From positions 1 to 64,000 of the forward strand of contig NZ_SGVY01000014.1 in the NCBI RefSeq assembly GCF_004535825.1: a DNA stretch of 64,000 nt. Direction: 5' to 3'. The notes below the pieces were generated by a model. The model worked only from the letters and a program-made list of their open reading frames with translations. It had not been told where the DNA came from and did not search any database. Within the stretch, counting starts at the first letter, position 1; each line of letters begins with the position of its first letter. Both the position numbers and the translations under genes were made by a program. Positions 37,064 through 48,918 of the stretch are shown here, piece after piece. This DNA is from Segatella hominis. GTDB lineage: Bacteria; Bacteroidota; Bacteroidia; Bacteroidales; Bacteroidaceae.

Positions 37064-37444
37064 TTACTTCTTAGCCTTTGGACGTTTAGCACCGTACTTA
37101 GAACGACGCTGTGTACGATTTGCAACACCTGCAGTATCAAGAGTACCACGAACGATGTGATAACGTACACCTGGAAGATCTTTAACACGACCACCACGAA
37201 CCAACACGATTGAGTGCTCCTGCAAATTGTGACCCTCTCCTGGGATGTAAGAGTTAACCTCTTTAGAGTTTGTCAAACGAACACGAGCAACCTTACGCAT
37301 TGCTGAATTAGGCTTCTTAGGAGTTGTGGTGTAAACACGAACGCAAACACCACGACGCTGAGGACATGAATCCAAAGCTGGTGACTTACTCTTGTCAACC
37401 AAAACCTGTCTGCCTTTTCTTACCAATTGTGAAATAGTAGGCAT
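37064..37444 (-). CDS. rpsL: 30S ribosomal protein S12
   Basis: 126 residues from [16 protein letters not shown], with [18 protein letters not shown] and [19 protein letters not shown]. The streptomycin-related lysines (Lys43 and Lys88, E. coli mature 42 and 87) are wild type. The start at 37444 is chosen over 37492 for family match. First gene of the str/S10 series. Confidence 0.98.
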   Translation of the reverse strand: MPTISQLVRKGRQVLVDKSKSPALDSCPQRRGVCVRVYTTTPKKPNSAMRKVARVRLTNSKEVNSYIPGEGHNLQEHSIVLVRGGRVKDLPGVRYHIVRGTLDTAGVANRTQRRSKYGAKRPKAKK

Positions 37445-37533
37445 AATTAAACTTTTTAATTTATATATTATTTTTTTGTTATTATCTACCAATTTTTCGA
37501 AGAAGCCACTTCGTCGGTGCCTTTTTCGGGGTG

Positions 37534-37541
37534 CAAAGTTA
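37534..37541 (-). promoter_or_regulatory. -7 box of the rpsL operon
   Basis: TAACTTTG on the minus strand, about 90 bases before the rpsL start. No good -33 TTG. The leader between it and the gene can form AAGGCAC against GTGGCTT (one mismatch) with a 7-base loop. The rest of the 37445-37784 gap is AT-rich; only a weak 7-base stem near 37757-37776 follows the DUF3467 gene. Confidence 0.55.
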
Positions 37542-37784
37542 CGATTTTTCCTTTAAACCACCTAATTTATCTAAAAGCAAATTTCATGCAACTTTAAATT
37601 TTAACTAAAAATAACTTTTCTATATTGAAATTAAAAAGTAAATGGGTAAAATTGCCCCCTTTTGCAGCAATTGTTACAATGTTGTTAGAGCTTTTCTATA
37701 GTATGTCTGTTAGGTTATAACGACTCTATTAATATCAGTTTTTTATTGGCTAATTTAGTATAAGAAAGTATGCTATACAAAGGG

Positions 37785-38105
37785 TTAAGCTTCACCCTTT
37801 GGAATCTTGAATGGAGCAATTGGCTCTTCAGGAGCCTGTGGCAACTTGATTGTACCAAATGCCTGTTCGAAATTATAGATATTACTCTGCAGAGCCTGCA
37901 ACAAACGCTTAGCATGTTCTGGAGCCATAATCACGCGACTCTTAATCTGTGGCTGTGGCATTCCTGGCATTACGCATGCAAAGTCTAAGATGAAATCTGA
38001 AGTGGAGTGAGTGATGAGCGCCAAATTAGAATATGTGCCCTCTGCTACTTCAGGATTAATACCCATTTGAAACTGGTTCTGATTGTCTTTTTTATTATCT
38101 TCCAT
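37785..38105 (-). CDS. DUF3467 domain protein
   Basis: The 106-residue protein matches DUF3467: a strand GTYSNLALITHSTSDFILDFA, a loop MPGMPQPQIKSRVIM and a helix APEHAKRLLQALQSNIYNFEQAFG, with a Pro-rich tail. The family has no known function. In Bacteroidetes it lies near rpoC and rpsL, as here. It has its own complete promoter, so it is not only read through from rpoC. Confidence 0.88.
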   Translation of the reverse strand: MEDNKKDNQNQFQMGINPEVAEGTYSNLALITHSTSDFILDFACVMPGMPQPQIKSRVIMAPEHAKRLLQALQSNIYNFEQAFGTIKLPQAPEEPIAPFKIPKGEA

Positions 38106-38147
38106 ATTTCTTTAAGTTTATAAGGTAAAACATTTAATTAACGGATG

Positions 38148-38178
38148 CAAACTTACACAAAAAATCTGATATGAGCAA
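38148..38178 (-). promoter_or_regulatory. Promoter of the DUF3467 gene
   Basis: On the minus strand TTG (38178-38176), 20 bases, then TAAGTTTG (38155-38148). The expected leader is about 36 bases. Confidence 0.75.
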
Positions 38179-38323
38179 ACTTTTTAGCTATTTTTTAAAG
38201 AAAGACAGAAATAAAAAGCGAAACAAATGAGAATAGAAACAACAAATTTCAGAGAATCAAAAATTAAACATCAAAGGGCAAAAGCAAATTCGTCTTAGAA
38301 TAAAAGCCAAAGATCATATAAAC

Positions 38324-38357
38324 AAAATGGGTATATCATTGCTGACATACCCATTTT
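38324..38357 (-). terminator. Terminator after rpoC
   Basis: A perfect 11-base stem AAAATGGGTAT (38324-38334) against ATACCCATTTT (38347-38357) with a 12-base loop, 84 bases beyond the rpoC stop. The remainder of the 335-base rpoC-DUF3467 gap holds only the DUF3467 promoter. Confidence 0.75.
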
Positions 38358-38440
38358 TATTATGTATATATACATTATTATATTTGTATATAGAAATCTA
38401 TTTACTGTTATCTCCTATTTATTATAGAAGTCAAGCAGCA

Positions 38441-41400
38441 TTACTCACCAATAGAAGGGTCTGTATAGTCGAGTACATTCTTTCTGTTGGCCTGCATACG
38501 CTCATATTCTTCCTTAGAGCCTACGATAAGTTTATCCCACTGACGAAGACCAGTACCTGCAGGAATCAAGTGTCCGCAGATTACATTCTCCTTCATACCC
38601 TCGAGATAATCTACCTTACCACGGATGGCTGCCTCATTCAAGACCTTAGTAGTTTCCTGGAATGATGCAGCACTCATGAAGCTCTTAGTACCAAGAGCTG
38701 CACGGGTGATACCCTGAAGAATCTGAGTAGATGTAGCAGACACAGCATCACGTACCTGAACGAGTTTCTTGTCACGACGCTTCAATGCAGAGTTCTCATC
38801 ACGCAACTTACGGGCTGTAATGATCTGACCAGGCTTGAGATTCTCGCTATCACCGGCATCGGTAACAACCTTCTTACCCCAGATACGATCATTCTCTTCT
38901 GCAAAGTCGAGTTTATCTACCAACTCCTGCTCAAGGAATGTAGTATCACCTGGATCGTCGATTCGAACCTTACGCATCATCTGGCGCACAACAACCTCGA
39001 AGTGCTTATCGTTGATAGCCACACCCTGAAGACGATATACGTCCTGAATCTGGTTTACGATATACTCCTGAACGGCAGTAGGACCCATAATAGCAAGGAT
39101 ATCGCCTGGAGTTACACTACCATCAGACAATGGAGTACCTGCACGTACGGCATCGTGCTCCTGTACCAGAATCTGCTTTGAAAGAGATACGAGATACTTC
39201 TTCTGGTCACCAGTTTTAGAAGTAACGATAATCTCACGGTTACCACGTTTTACCTTACCCATTGTTACCTCACCGTCGATTTCAGAAACGACAGCAGGGT
39301 TAGATGGATTACGTGCCTCAAGCAACTCGGTTACACGTGGAAGACCACCGGTAATATCACCAGCACCACCTACGGCACGTGGAATCTTAACCATTACCTC
39401 ACCAGTCTTGATAGTTTGACCATCCTCAACAGCCAAGTGACCACCTACAGGGAAGTTATAAGTACCGAGAACCTCACCATTAGCACCGATTACATCACAA
39501 GATGGAACCATTGCCTTATTCTTAGAGTCGGTGATGATCTTCTCCTCAAGACCAGTAGTTTCATCGACCTCAGCACGATAAGTAGCATCTTTCTGTACAT
39601 CATTGAATTTCAATGTACCAGCATACTGGCTCACGATTACGGCGTTGAATGGGTCCCACTTAGCAATGACAGTACCCTTATCTACGATTTCACCTTCTTT
39701 ATGATAGAGAGAAGAACCATAAGGTACATTCAATGAAGAAAGAATGATATTTGTATTAGGATCTACGAAACGGATTTCAGCAAGGTGGCTTACAACCTTC
39801 TCGCAATTAATATCGTTACCTTCCTCATCTTCCTCTACGAATGGAACAGTGCTCAACTCGTCGAATTCGATACGTGCCTTGTTCTTTGCCTCAATCTTAG
39901 CATTAGCTGCAGCGTTGGAAGCAATACCACCGGCATGGAATGTACGGAGAGTCAACTGAGTACCAGGCTCACCGATAGCCTGTGCTGCGATGACACCCAC
40001 AGCCTCACCCAACTGTACCATGCGGGCAGTAGCCAAGTTGCGGCCATAGCACTTCATGCAGACACCCTTCTTGCTTTCGCAAGTGAGTACAGAGCGGATT
40101 TCCACACTTTCGATAGGAGAATCCTCGATTGCCTTAGCCTTAGCTTCAGTAATCTGATCACCAGCAGCAACAATCAATTCGCCAGTTGTAGGATGGATTA
40201 CATCGTGTACAGAAACACGGCCCAAGATACGCTCATAGAGAGAAGAGATAACCTCATCACCATTCTTCAAAGCTGTGCAAACCAAGCCGCGCAATGTACC
40301 ACAATCCTCTTCTGTAATGATCACGTCATGAGAAACGTCTACAAGACGACGGGTGAGGTAACCTGCATCGGCAGTCTTCATAGCGGTATCGGCAAGACCC
40401 TTACGCGCACCGTGGGAAGCGATAAAGTACTCCAACACAGACATACCCTCCTTAAAGTTGGAAAGGATAGGGTTTTCAATGATCTGCGCACCTTCAGCAC
40501 CAGCCTTCTGAGGCTTAGCCATCAAACCACGCATACCAGACAACTGCTTAATCTGATCCTTAGAACCACGGGCTCCAGAATCAAGCATCATATACACTGC
40601 ATTGAATCCCTGGTCAGCCTCGGTCATTTCCTTCATCAGGATATTACCCAAGTCGGTGTTAACGTGAGTCCAAGTATCAATTACCTGATTGTAACGCTCC
40701 TTGTTGGTAATGAAACCCATATTATAGTTGTTGGTGATTTCCTCAATCTCCTTCTGACCTCTTGATACGATTTCCTCCTTCTCTGGTGGGATAATGATAT
40801 CACCAAGGTTAAATGAAAGACCTGCAACATAAGCCATGCGGTAACCCAGGTTCTTGATACCATCAAGGAATTCACAAGCCTGTGCCATACCCACACTCTT
40901 GATTACGTCAGAAATCAGGCCACGCAATGTCTTCTTTGAGATGACATCATTGAAGAAGCCTACCTCTTCTGGAATAATCTGGTTGACGATCACACGACCT
41001 ACAGATGTTTCCACCATACGCTTCTGTGGCTTGCCATCTACAACATCGTTAACGATTACCTTAACCAGAGAGTGAAGATCGCAACGACCTTCATTACGGG
41101 CAATCAGAGCCTCCTCCGGACCGTAGAATGTCAAACCTTCACCCTTAGCACCTGGGCGGATCTTAGTAATATAGTAAAGACCGAGCACCATATCCTGAGA
41201 AGGAACGGTGATAGGCGCACCATTGGCAGGGTTCAAGATGTTGTGGCTCTGGAGCATCAGAATCTGTGCCTCCAATACTGCCTCATTGCTCAATGGAAGG
41301 TGAACAGCCATCTGGTCACCATCGAAGTCGGCGTTGAACGCAGTACAAGCCAATGGGTGTAATTGGATAGCCTTACCCTCAATCATCTTAGGCTGGAAAG

Positions 41401-42772
41401 CCTGGATACCAAGACGGTGAAGTGTCGGAGCACGGTTCAGCATAACCGGATGACCCTTCATCACGTTCTCCAGGATATCCCAGATAACAGGTTCGCGACG
41501 GTCAACAATCTTCTTGGCACTCTTAACAGTCTTTACGATACCACGCTCTATCAACTTACGGATGATGAATGGTTTGTAAAGCTCAGCAGCCATCAACTTA
41601 GGAAGACCGCACTCACCCATCTTCAACTCAGGACCTACAACGATTACGGAACGTGCAGAGTAGTCAACACGCTTACCGAGGAGGTTCTGACGGAAACGAC
41701 CCTGCTTACCCTTCAAAGAGTCAGAGAGTGACTTCAATGGACGGTTGCTCTCGCTCTTTACAGCAGAACTCTTGCGTGAGTTGTCAAACAAGCTGTCCAC
41801 TGCCTCCTGCAACATACGCTTCTCATTACGGAGAATTACCTCAGGAGCCTTGATTTCTACGAGTCGCTTCAAACGGTTATTACGGATGATAACACGACGG
41901 TAGAGGTCGTTCAAGTCAGAAGTAGCGAAACGACCACCATCAAGCGGAACCAAAGGGCGGAGCTCAGGAGGAGTCACAGGAATTACCTTCATGATCATCC
42001 ACTCTGGCTTGTTGATGCCCTTGCTTGCACGGAAGCCCTCTACTACCTGAAGACGCTTCAAAGCCTCGGTCTTGCGCTGCTGGCTTGAATCGTTGTTGGC
42101 ATGATCGCGAAGCTCGTAAGACAAGCTGTCGAGATCAATGTTCTGAAGCAGTTCATAGATTGCCTCAGCACCCATCTTGGCAACAAACTTGTTAGGATCA
42201 TCATCTGCAAGATATTCATTTTCAGGATCCAGATGATTGTCAAGAATATCAATATACTCTTCCTCTGTGAGGAGGTCGAGCTTATGAGAACCGTTGATTT
42301 CGAGACCGTCAGCATCAGTTTTTCCTTCCAGCACACCTGGACGGATCACTACATACTTCTCATAGTAGATGACAGCATCCAGTTTCTTGGTAGGCATACC
42401 CAGGAGGTAACCTATCTTATTAGGAAGGGAACGGAAATACCAGATGTGAGCAACAGGTACGACGAGTTCGATGTGACCAGCACGCTCACGGCGCACCTTC
42501 TTCTCAGTCACCTCAACACCGCATCGGTCGCAGACGATTCCCTTGTAGCGGATACGCTTGTACTTGCCGCAGGCGCACTCATAGTCCTTGGTAGGACCAA
42601 AGATGCGCTCGCAGAACAAGCCGTCACGTTCCGGCTTATATGTACGATAATTAATGGTTTCAGGCTTAGTCACCTCACCATACGAATTTTCCAAGATCTC
42701 CTCTGGAGAAGCAAGACCGATGGTAATCTTCGTAAAATTATTCTTTACCTTTGTATCTTTTTTGAAAGCCAT
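38441..42772 (-). CDS. rpoC: RNA polymerase beta-prime subunit
   Basis: 1443 residues. It has the N-terminal zinc site (Cys66, Cys68, Cys81, Cys84), the catalytic NADFDGD loop (480-486) whose aspartates hold magnesium, and the second zinc site [16 protein letters not shown]. The trigger loop lies in the region after [17 protein letters not shown]. It follows rpoB by 31 bases. Confidence 0.98.
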   Translation of the reverse strand: MAFKKDTKVKNNFTKITIGLASPEEILENSYGEVTKPETINYRTYKPERDGLFCERIFGPTKDYECACGKYKRIRYKGIVCDRCGVEVTEKKVRRERAGHIELVVPVAHIWYFRSLPNKIGYLLGMPTKKLDAVIYYEKYVVIRPGVLEGKTDADGLEINGSHKLDLLTEEEYIDILDNHLDPENEYLADDDPNKFVAKMGAEAIYELLQNIDLDSLSYELRDHANNDSSQQRKTEALKRLQVVEGFRASKGINKPEWMIMKVIPVTPPELRPLVPLDGGRFATSDLNDLYRRVIIRNNRLKRLVEIKAPEVILRNEKRMLQEAVDSLFDNSRKSSAVKSESNRPLKSLSDSLKGKQGRFRQNLLGKRVDYSARSVIVVGPELKMGECGLPKLMAAELYKPFIIRKLIERGIVKTVKSAKKIVDRREPVIWDILENVMKGHPVMLNRAPTLHRLGIQAFQPKMIEGKAIQLHPLACTAFNADFDGDQMAVHLPLSNEAVLEAQILMLQSHNILNPANGAPITVPSQDMVLGLYYITKIRPGAKGEGLTFYGPEEALIARNEGRCDLHSLVKVIVNDVVDGKPQKRMVETSVGRVIVNQIIPEEVGFFNDVISKKTLRGLISDVIKSVGMAQACEFLDGIKNLGYRMAYVAGLSFNLGDIIIPPEKEEIVSRGQKEIEEITNNYNMGFITNKERYNQVIDTWTHVNTDLGNILMKEMTEADQGFNAVYMMLDSGARGSKDQIKQLSGMRGLMAKPQKAGAEGAQIIENPILSNFKEGMSVLEYFIASHGARKGLADTAMKTADAGYLTRRLVDVSHDVIITEEDCGTLRGLVCTALKNGDEVISSLYERILGRVSVHDVIHPTTGELIVAAGDQITEAKAKAIEDSPIESVEIRSVLTCESKKGVCMKCYGRNLATARMVQLGEAVGVIAAQAIGEPGTQLTLRTFHAGGIASNAAANAKIEAKNKARIEFDELSTVPFVEEDEEGNDINCEKVVSHLAEIRFVDPNTNIILSSLNVPYGSSLYHKEGEIVDKGTVIAKWDPFNAVIVSQYAGTLKFNDVQKDATYRAEVDETTGLEEKIITDSKNKAMVPSCDVIGANGEVLGTYNFPVGGHLAVEDGQTIKTGEVMVKIPRAVGGAGDITGGLPRVTELLEARNPSNPAVVSEIDGEVTMGKVKRGNREIIVTSKTGDQKKYLVSLSKQILVQEHDAVRAGTPLSDGSVTPGDILAIMGPTAVQEYIVNQIQDVYRLQGVAINDKHFEVVVRQMMRKVRIDDPGDTTFLEQELVDKLDFAEENDRIWGKKVVTDAGDSENLKPGQIITARKLRDENSALKRRDKKLVQVRDAVSATSTQILQGITRAALGTKSFMSAASFQETTKVLNEAAIRGKVDYLEGMKENVICGHLIPAGTGLRQWDKLIVGSKEEYERMQANRKNVLDYTDPSIGE

Positions 42773-42803
42773 GTTTCTATATCTAAATTAGGGGTTCTCA
42801 AAA

Positions 42804-45800
42804 TTAATCAAGTTTGATGCTCAATCCAAGACCACGAAGCTCATGGAGCAATACGTTGAGAGACTCTGGAATGCCAGGTGTTGGCATTGGGTCGCCCTTC
42901 ACGATTGCCTCGTATGCCTTGCTACGTCCTACAACGTCATCCGACTTGATAGTCAGAATCTCCTGCAATACGTGGCTTGCACCGAATGCCTCGATGGCCC
43001 AAACCTCCATCTCTCCGAAACGCTGACCACCAAACTGTGCTTTACCACCAAGTGGCTGCTGAGTAATCAGAGAGTAAGGACCGATAGAACGAGCGTGCAT
43101 CTTGTCTTCTACCATGTGACCCAACTTCAAGAAGTAAGTCATACCTACGGTAGCTGGCTGGTCGAACTTCTCACCTGTCTCACCATCATAGAGGTAAGTA
43201 GAGCAGAAACGAGGCAGGCCTGCCTTGTCTGTCCATACTGAGAGATCCTCAAGATGAGCACCGTCGAAGATAGGAGTAGCAAACTTCACGCCCAGCTTTT
43301 TACCAGCTGCACCCAGGATACACTCAAAGATCTGACCCAGGTTCATACGAGAAGGCACACCCAATGGGTTCAATACCATATCTACAGGACGACCATCCTC
43401 CATGAATGGCATATCCTCAAGACGTACCACCTTAGAAACGATACCCTTATTACCGTGGCGACCGGCAAGCTTATCACCTACCTGAATCTTACGCTTCTTG
43501 GCGATATAAACCTTAGCCATCTGAAGAATACCTGATGGAAGTTCATCACCGATAGTAATAGCAAACTTACGACGCTTCAACTCAGCATCCAACTGCTTGT
43601 ACTTGCGGATGAAATTCATGATCAGCTTCTGGATCAAGCTGTTGGCATGCTCATCGTCTGTCCAGTTGTTAGACTGTACACCATCATATTCGAGGTTCTT
43701 CAGAGCAGTTGTAGTAAACTTAGAACCCTTAGTGATAATCTCAGCACCAGAATAGTCTTTCACACCCTGAGAAACCTTGCCCTCAGTCAATGTGAGCAAC
43801 TTATCTACGAGGATATCCTTCAAGTCCTCACCCTTTGCCTCATATTCCTCGTCGATTTTAGCGAGAATTATCTTATCCTGCTTCTTAGATTCGCGAGTCT
43901 TGATAGCACGAGAGAACATCTTCTTGTCGATGACGATACCGCTCAGAGAAGGGTTAGCCTTCAATGAAGAATCCTTCACATCACCAGCCTTGTCACCAAA
44001 GATAGCACGGAGCAATTTCTCTTCAGGAGAAGGATCACTCTCGCCCTTAGGTGAAATCTTACCGATCATGATGTCACCTGGCACGATACGAGCACCAACA
44101 CGTACTACACCATTATCATCCAGATCCTTAGTAGCTTCCTCACTTACGTTTGGAATATCGCTAGTAAATTCCTCAACACCGCGCTTAGTCTCACGCACGT
44201 CGAGAGAATACTCATCTACGTGAACAGATGTCAATACATCATCACGTACCATACGCTCTGAGATAACGACAGCATCCTCATAGTTGTAACCCTTCCAAGG
44301 GATGTAAGCCACGAGCAGGTTGCGACCCAAAGCCAACTCACCATTCTCAGTAGCATAACCCTCTGTCAGGATATCACCCTTCTTCACGCGCTGACCCTTG
44401 TTACAGATAGGACGCAAGTCGATGGTCATATTCTGGTTGGTACGGCGGAACTTAGGAATACGATACTCCTTGAGTGCAGGCTCGAAACTTACAAACTCCT
44501 CATCCTCAGTACGATCGTAGAGAATGCGGATAGTAGTAGCATCTACGTATTCGATAACACCCTCGCCCTCAGCAGTAATCATCGTACGTGAATCCTCACA
44601 TACCTGCTTCTCAAGACCTGTACCTACGATAGGTGCATCATTGTGAAGCAATGGAACTGCCTGGCGCATCATGTTACATCCCATCAAAGCACGGTGACCA
44701 TCATCATGCTCCAAGAAAGGAATCAAACCTGCAGATACAGAAGCAATCTGCTGTGGAGATACGTCCACGTAATCTACATTATCTGGAGTTACAACAGGAT
44801 AATCGGCATCCTGACGGCATTTTACTACGTCGCGAATGAAAGCACCATCCTCTGTCAGAGGTGCATTACCCTGTCCGATAATCTTTTCTTCTTCGTCCTC
44901 AGCAGTCAGGTAAACCACATCCTCGTTTGCCATATCCACCTTGCCGTCTCTAACCTTACGGTAAGGAGTTACGATGAAACCGAGGTCATTGATCTTGGCA
45001 TACATACAAAGTGAAGAAATCAAACCGATGTTTGGACCTTCAGGACTTTCAATAGGACAAAGACGACCATAGTGAGTATAGTGTACGTCACGAACCTCGA
45101 AACCGGCACGCTCACGAGACAAACCTCCAGGACCTAAGGCTGAAAGACGACGCTTGTTAGTAACCTCTGCCAACGGGTTGGTCTGGTCCATGAACTGTGA
45201 CAATGGGTTGGTACCAAAGAATGAGTTGATCACGCTTGAGATAGTCTTGGCATTGATCAAGTCGGTTGGAGTGAACACCTCGTTGTCACGTACATTCATA
45301 CGCTCACGGATAGTGCGGCTCATACGAGCCAAACCTATAGAGAACTGATTAGCCAACTGCTCACCAACTGTACGTACACGGCGGTTAGACAAGTGGTCGA
45401 TGTCATCGACAGTAGCACTTGAATTGATCAGCTGGATCAGATATTTGATAATTTCAATGATATCATCTTTAGTCAAGACACGAACATCCATATCGGTATC
45501 GAGTCCCAACTTCTTGTTGATACGGTAACGACCTACCTCACCCAAGTCATAACGCTTGTCAGAGAAGAAGAGGTTCTGGAATACTTCGCGTGCACTTGCA
45601 TCATCGGCAGGATCTGCATTACGCAACTGGCGGTAGATGTAGTTCACGGCCTCTTTCTCAGAGTTACTTGGGTCCTTTGCCAAAGTATTGAAGATGATAG
45701 TGAACTTATTTGCAGCTTCCTCATCCTTGTGGAGAAGCACAGTAGAAGCACCACTTTCGAGGATTTCCTCTACATTTTCCTCAGTAAGTTCAGTCTCACG

Positions 45801-46616
45801 CTCCATGATTACCTCGTTACGCTCGATAGATACAACTTCACCAGTATCCTCATCCACGAAGTCCTCATTCCAGCTTTTCAATACACGAGCAGCAAGTCTC
45901 TTGCCAATAGCAGCCTTCATGTTCTTCTTATTTACCTTCACTTCCTCAGCGAGGTCGAAGATCTGAAGGATGTCCTTATCCTGCTCATAACCGATGGCAC
46001 GGAGCAAAGTAGTGACAGGCAACTTCTTCTTACGGTCGATATAGGCATACATGACGTTGTTGATGTCAGTAGCAAACTCAATCCAGCTACCCTTGAATGG
46101 GATAATACGTGCAGAATAGAGCATCGTACCATTAGCGTGAACACCCTGACCGAAGAAAACGCCAGGAGAGCGGTGCAACTGAGAAACGACAACTCGCTCA
46201 GCACCATTGATCACGAAAGTACCATTATCAGTCATATAAGGTATAGTACCCAAGAATACATCCTGGATAAAAGTACCGAAATCCTCATGGTCAGGATCCG
46301 TACAATACAGCTTCATCTTAGCCTTCAAAGGTACGCTATATGTAAGCCCTCTCTCCAAACACTCATCGATAGAATAGCGAGGCGGGTCAATATAGTAATC
46401 CAAGAACTCAAGAACGAAATTATTACGAGTATCGGTGATAGGGAAGTTCTCAGAGAACACCTTATACAAACCGTCATTCTTGCGTTCCTCAGGCGGAGTA
46501 TCCAACTGTAAGAAGTCTTTAAAAGACTTTAACTGCACATCGAGGAAATCCGGATATGGGTACGGATTATGAACGCTGGCAAAATTTACTCTGTTATCAA
46601 CAATTTTTGTAGCCAT
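42804..46616 (-). CDS. rpoB: RNA polymerase beta subunit
   Basis: 1270 residues. The rifampicin pocket segment [20 protein letters not shown] lies at residues 475-494. The residue equal to E. coli His526 is Asn487 (codon AAC at 45156-45158), while Asp516 and Ser531 equivalents are unchanged. The catalytic end has [16 protein letters not shown] and [19 protein letters not shown] hairpin at 46665-46697 separates it from rplL. Confidence 0.98.
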   Translation of the reverse strand: MATKIVDNRVNFASVHNPYPYPDFLDVQLKSFKDFLQLDTPPEERKNDGLYKVFSENFPITDTRNNFVLEFLDYYIDPPRYSIDECLERGLTYSVPLKAKMKLYCTDPDHEDFGTFIQDVFLGTIPYMTDNGTFVINGAERVVVSQLHRSPGVFFGQGVHANGTMLYSARIIPFKGSWIEFATDINNVMYAYIDRKKKLPVTTLLRAIGYEQDKDILQIFDLAEEVKVNKKNMKAAIGKRLAARVLKSWNEDFVDEDTGEVVSIERNEVIMERETELTEENVEEILESGASTVLLHKDEEAANKFTIIFNTLAKDPSNSEKEAVNYIYRQLRNADPADDASAREVFQNLFFSDKRYDLGEVGRYRINKKLGLDTDMDVRVLTKDDIIEIIKYLIQLINSSATVDDIDHLSNRRVRTVGEQLANQFSIGLARMSRTIRERMNVRDNEVFTPTDLINAKTISSVINSFFGTNPLSQFMDQTNPLAEVTNKRRLSALGPGGLSRERAGFEVRDVHYTHYGRLCPIESPEGPNIGLISSLCMYAKINDLGFIVTPYRKVRDGKVDMANEDVVYLTAEDEEEKIIGQGNAPLTEDGAFIRDVVKCRQDADYPVVTPDNVDYVDVSPQQIASVSAGLIPFLEHDDGHRALMGCNMMRQAVPLLHNDAPIVGTGLEKQVCEDSRTMITAEGEGVIEYVDATTIRILYDRTEDEEFVSFEPALKEYRIPKFRRTNQNMTIDLRPICNKGQRVKKGDILTEGYATENGELALGRNLLVAYIPWKGYNYEDAVVISERMVRDDVLTSVHVDEYSLDVRETKRGVEEFTSDIPNVSEEATKDLDDNGVVRVGARIVPGDIMIGKISPKGESDPSPEEKLLRAIFGDKAGDVKDSSLKANPSLSGIVIDKKMFSRAIKTRESKKQDKIILAKIDEEYEAKGEDLKDILVDKLLTLTEGKVSQGVKDYSGAEIITKGSKFTTTALKNLEYDGVQSNNWTDDEHANSLIQKLIMNFIRKYKQLDAELKRRKFAITIGDELPSGILQMAKVYIAKKRKIQVGDKLAGRHGNKGIVSKVVRLEDMPFMEDGRPVDMVLNPLGVPSRMNLGQIFECILGAAGKKLGVKFATPIFDGAHLEDLSVWTDKAGLPRFCSTYLYDGETGEKFDQPATVGMTYFLKLGHMVEDKMHARSIGPYSLITQQPLGGKAQFGGQRFGEMEVWAIEAFGASHVLQEILTIKSDDVVGRSKAYEAIVKGDPMPTPGIPESLNVLLHELRGLGLSIKLD

Positions 46617-46664
46617 TAGAAGTATTAAATGGTTTTATTAACATTATAAGAAAAGACACAAAAA

Positions 46665-46697
46665 GGTTAGGACTCGCCTACTGGGAGAATCCTAACC
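46665..46697 (-). terminator. Attenuator-like hairpin between rplL and rpoB
   Basis: GGTTAGGA (46665-46672) pairs with TCCTAACC (46690-46697), with a further CTC/GAG inside. On the minus strand TTTTTGTG follows. This fits a partial terminator that lowers polymerase relative to ribosomal protein synthesis, as known at the same junction in E. coli. Confidence 0.8.
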
Positions 46698-46724
46698 AAT
46701 ATGTAAGAGATGTATTACTCTAAA

Positions 46725-47102
46725 TTACTTGAGCTCTACCTTAGCACCAGCCTCTTCGATAGCCTTCTTAAGGTTCTCAGCCTCGTCCTTAGATACACCC
46801 TCCTTGATAGTAGAAGGAGCACCGTCTACGAGATCCTTAGCCTCTTTCAAACCGAGACCACAAGCCTCCTTAACAGCCTTAACAACCTGGAGCTTAGCGC
46901 CACCAACCTCAGCGAGGACTACGTCGAAAGAAGACTTCTCCTCAGCTGCAGCTGCACCACCAGCAGCAGGACCAGCAGCTACAGCTACAGCTGCAGCAGC
47001 AGGCTCAATACCATACTCGTCCTTGAGGACTGTTGCCAACTCATTAACTTCCTTAACAGTAAGATTTACTAACTCTTCTGCAATAGCTTTAATATCTGCC
47101 AT
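46725..47102 (-). CDS. rplL: 50S ribosomal protein L7/L12
   Basis: 125 residues. An N-terminal dimerisation helix, an Ala-rich hinge (about 35-55) and the C-terminal domain with [20 protein letters not shown] and [15 protein letters not shown] that recruits GTPase factors. Confidence 0.98.
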   Translation of the reverse strand: MADIKAIAEELVNLTVKEVNELATVLKDEYGIEPAAAAVAVAAGPAAGGAAAAEEKSSFDVVLAEVGGAKLQVVKAVKEACGLGLKEAKDLVDGAPSTIKEGVSKDEAENLKKAIEEAGAKVELK

Positions 47103-47159
47103 TTTTATTCTAAATTTTAATTTTATTTATACTATGAAATGATATAACATTGTGATTGA

Positions 47160-47678
47160 TTACTCAGGACGCTCGCCCAATGTCTTAAGCACACCATGAA
47201 TAGTGTTGCTTCCTGATTGAAGAGCAGAAATAACGTTCTTTGCTGGAGACTGGAGCAAAGCAACAATCTCTGCAATAACCTCGCTCTTGCTCTTGATTGC
47301 TGAAAGTTCAGCGAGTTTGTCAGCGCCTACATAGACGCCTTCCTCAGCATAAGCAGCCTTGAGAGCTGGAATGCCATCCTTCTCGTATTCCTTCAACAAC
47401 TTAGCTGGTACGTTAGCCACGTTAGTGAACATAACTGCTGTAGTACCCTTCAAGCTTCCATAAAGTTCAGAGAAATCGATGTCTGAAGCCTCGAATGCCT
47501 TGTGAAGCAAGGTGTTCTTAACAACAACCATCTTGATTTCATTCTGGAAGCACTTGCGACGAAGTGCACTTGTCTTCTCAGCGTTCAATCCTGTAAGATC
47601 TACAAGATAGAAGTGAGGAAACTCCTGAAGCTTCTGTCCAAGTTCGGTGATAATAGTATCTTTAACTTCTTTCTTCAT
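47160..47678 (-). CDS. rplJ: 50S ribosomal protein L10
   Basis: 172 residues with the L10 pattern FYLVDLTGLNAEKTSALRRKC and VVVKNTLLHKA, and an Ala-rich C-terminal helix for L12 dimers. The upstream gap is only 18 bases, so no room exists for an E. coli-style L10 leader directly before it. Confidence 0.97.
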   Translation of the reverse strand: MKKEVKDTIITELGQKLQEFPHFYLVDLTGLNAEKTSALRRKCFQNEIKMVVVKNTLLHKAFEASDIDFSELYGSLKGTTAVMFTNVANVPAKLLKEYEKDGIPALKAAYAEEGVYVGADKLAELSAIKSKSEVIAEIVALLQSPAKNVISALQSGSNTIHGVLKTLGERPE

Positions 47679-47696
47679 TTTACAAAACTTTTAGAG

Positions 47697-48389
47697 TTAT
47701 TCAACTGATTTAGGATCAATCTTGATACCCTTACTCATAGTGCTAGAAATAAAGATACTCTTGATATATGTACCTTTAGCAGCAGCAGGCTTCAACTTGA
47801 TAACTGTATTGATGAACTCCTTAGCATTTCCGTAGATCTGCTCAGATGTCATGCTAACCTTACCGATTGAAGTGTGGATAATACCAGCCTTATCAACCTT
47901 AAAGTCAATCTTACCTTGTTTAACTTCCTTAACTGCCTTAGCAACATCCATAGTTACAGTGCCACTCTTAGGGTTAGGCATCAAACCGCGAGGACCGAGA
48001 ACACGACCCAAAGGACCGATCTTACCCATGCAAGAAGGCATAGTGATGATAACATCAATATCTGTCCAACCACCCTTAATCTTCTCAACATATTCGTCGA
48101 GACCTACGTAGTCAGCACCTGCTTCCTTAGCAGCAGCTTCCTGATCAGGAGTACAGAGAGCGAGCACACGTGTTACCTTACCAGTACCATTTGGCAGTGA
48201 AACAACACCGCGAACCATCTGGTTAGCCTTACGTGGATCAACACCTAAGCGTACATCGATATCGAGAGATGCATCAAACTTGGTTGTGGTAATTTCCTTA
48301 ACCAACTCTGCAGCCTCTTTCAAAGTGTATGCCTTCCCTGCTTCAACCTTATCAGCTACTGATTTTTGATTTTTTGTCAGTTTACTCAT
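47697..48389 (-). CDS. rplA: 50S ribosomal protein L1
   Basis: 230 residues with [38 protein letters not shown] and [13 protein letters not shown]. It forms the mobile L1 stalk. In E. coli it represses rplK-rplA; a candidate RNA hairpin lies before rplK. Confidence 0.98.
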   Translation of the reverse strand: MSKLTKNQKSVADKVEAGKAYTLKEAAELVKEITTTKFDASLDIDVRLGVDPRKANQMVRGVVSLPNGTGKVTRVLALCTPDQEAAAKEAGADYVGLDEYVEKIKGGWTDIDVIITMPSCMGKIGPLGRVLGPRGLMPNPKSGTVTMDVAKAVKEVKQGKIDFKVDKAGIIHTSIGKVSMTSEQIYGNAKEFINTVIKLKPAAAKGTYIKSIFISSTMSKGIKIDPKSVE

Positions 48390-48410
48390 TTTTCTAATTG
48401 AAGTTTTAAA

Positions 48411-48851
48411 TTATTTACCAGGGAAGTCCCCTTTTACAGTAATACCCATACTTCTAGCAGTACCAGCGATGAGCTTCATAGCTGATTCAACAGTAAAGCA
48501 ATTCAAGTCCTTCATCTTATCCTCAGCGATAGTCTTTACCTGATCCCAAGTAATAGTAGCTACCTTCTGACGGTTTGGTTGAGCAGAACCTGATTTAACT
48601 TTAGCAGCTTCTTTCAACTGTACTGCAGCAGGAGGAGTTTTGATTACGAAATCGAATGACTTGTCAGTGTAGTATGTGATAACGACTGGCAACACTTTAC
48701 CTGCTTTATCCTGGGTGCGGGCGTTGAACTCCTTGCAGAATCCCATAATATTAATACCTTTAGAACCCAGTGCAGGTCCAACTGGAGGTGAAGGATTTGC
48801 AGCGCCACCTTTAATCTGTAATTTGATTAATCCAGCAACTTCTTTAGCCAT
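48411..48851 (-). CDS. rplK: 50S ribosomal protein L11
   Basis: 146 residues with [40 protein letters not shown] in outline and the C-terminal [24 protein letters not shown] helix pair. It binds the GTPase-associated centre. Confidence 0.98.
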   Translation of the reverse strand: MAKEVAGLIKLQIKGGAANPSPPVGPALGSKGINIMGFCKEFNARTQDKAGKVLPVVITYYTDKSFDFVIKTPPAAVQLKEAAKVKSGSAQPNRQKVATITWDQVKTIAEDKMKDLNCFTVESAMKLIAGTARSMGITVKGDFPGK

Positions 48852-48883
48852 TTCTTTGTTAATATTTAAAATTGAAACTTATA

Positions 48884-48918
48884 AAGGAGAATGTGTCCGT
48901 AACGGCACATTATTCCTT
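48884..48918 (-). ncRNA. Hairpin overlapping the nusG stop, before rplK
   Basis: AATGTG (48890-48895) pairs with CACATT (48906-48911); inside, CCG pairs with CGG around TAA; outside, AAGGA (48884-48888) pairs with TCCTT (48914-48918), leaving a small asymmetric internal loop. Position and shape suit a translational operator for L1 ahead of rplK-rplA. Confidence 0.45.

Noticed and set aside
39785-40765. Long plus-strand reading frame opposite rpoC
   Set aside because: It is the antisense shadow of a strongly conserved gene and has no recognisable domain.
45729-46511. Long plus-strand reading frame opposite rpoB
   Set aside because: Antisense shadow of rpoB, with no promoter or family likeness.
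47679-47696. L10 autoregulatory leader before rplJ
   Set aside because: Only 18 bases separate rplA and rplJ, too short for the known structure.
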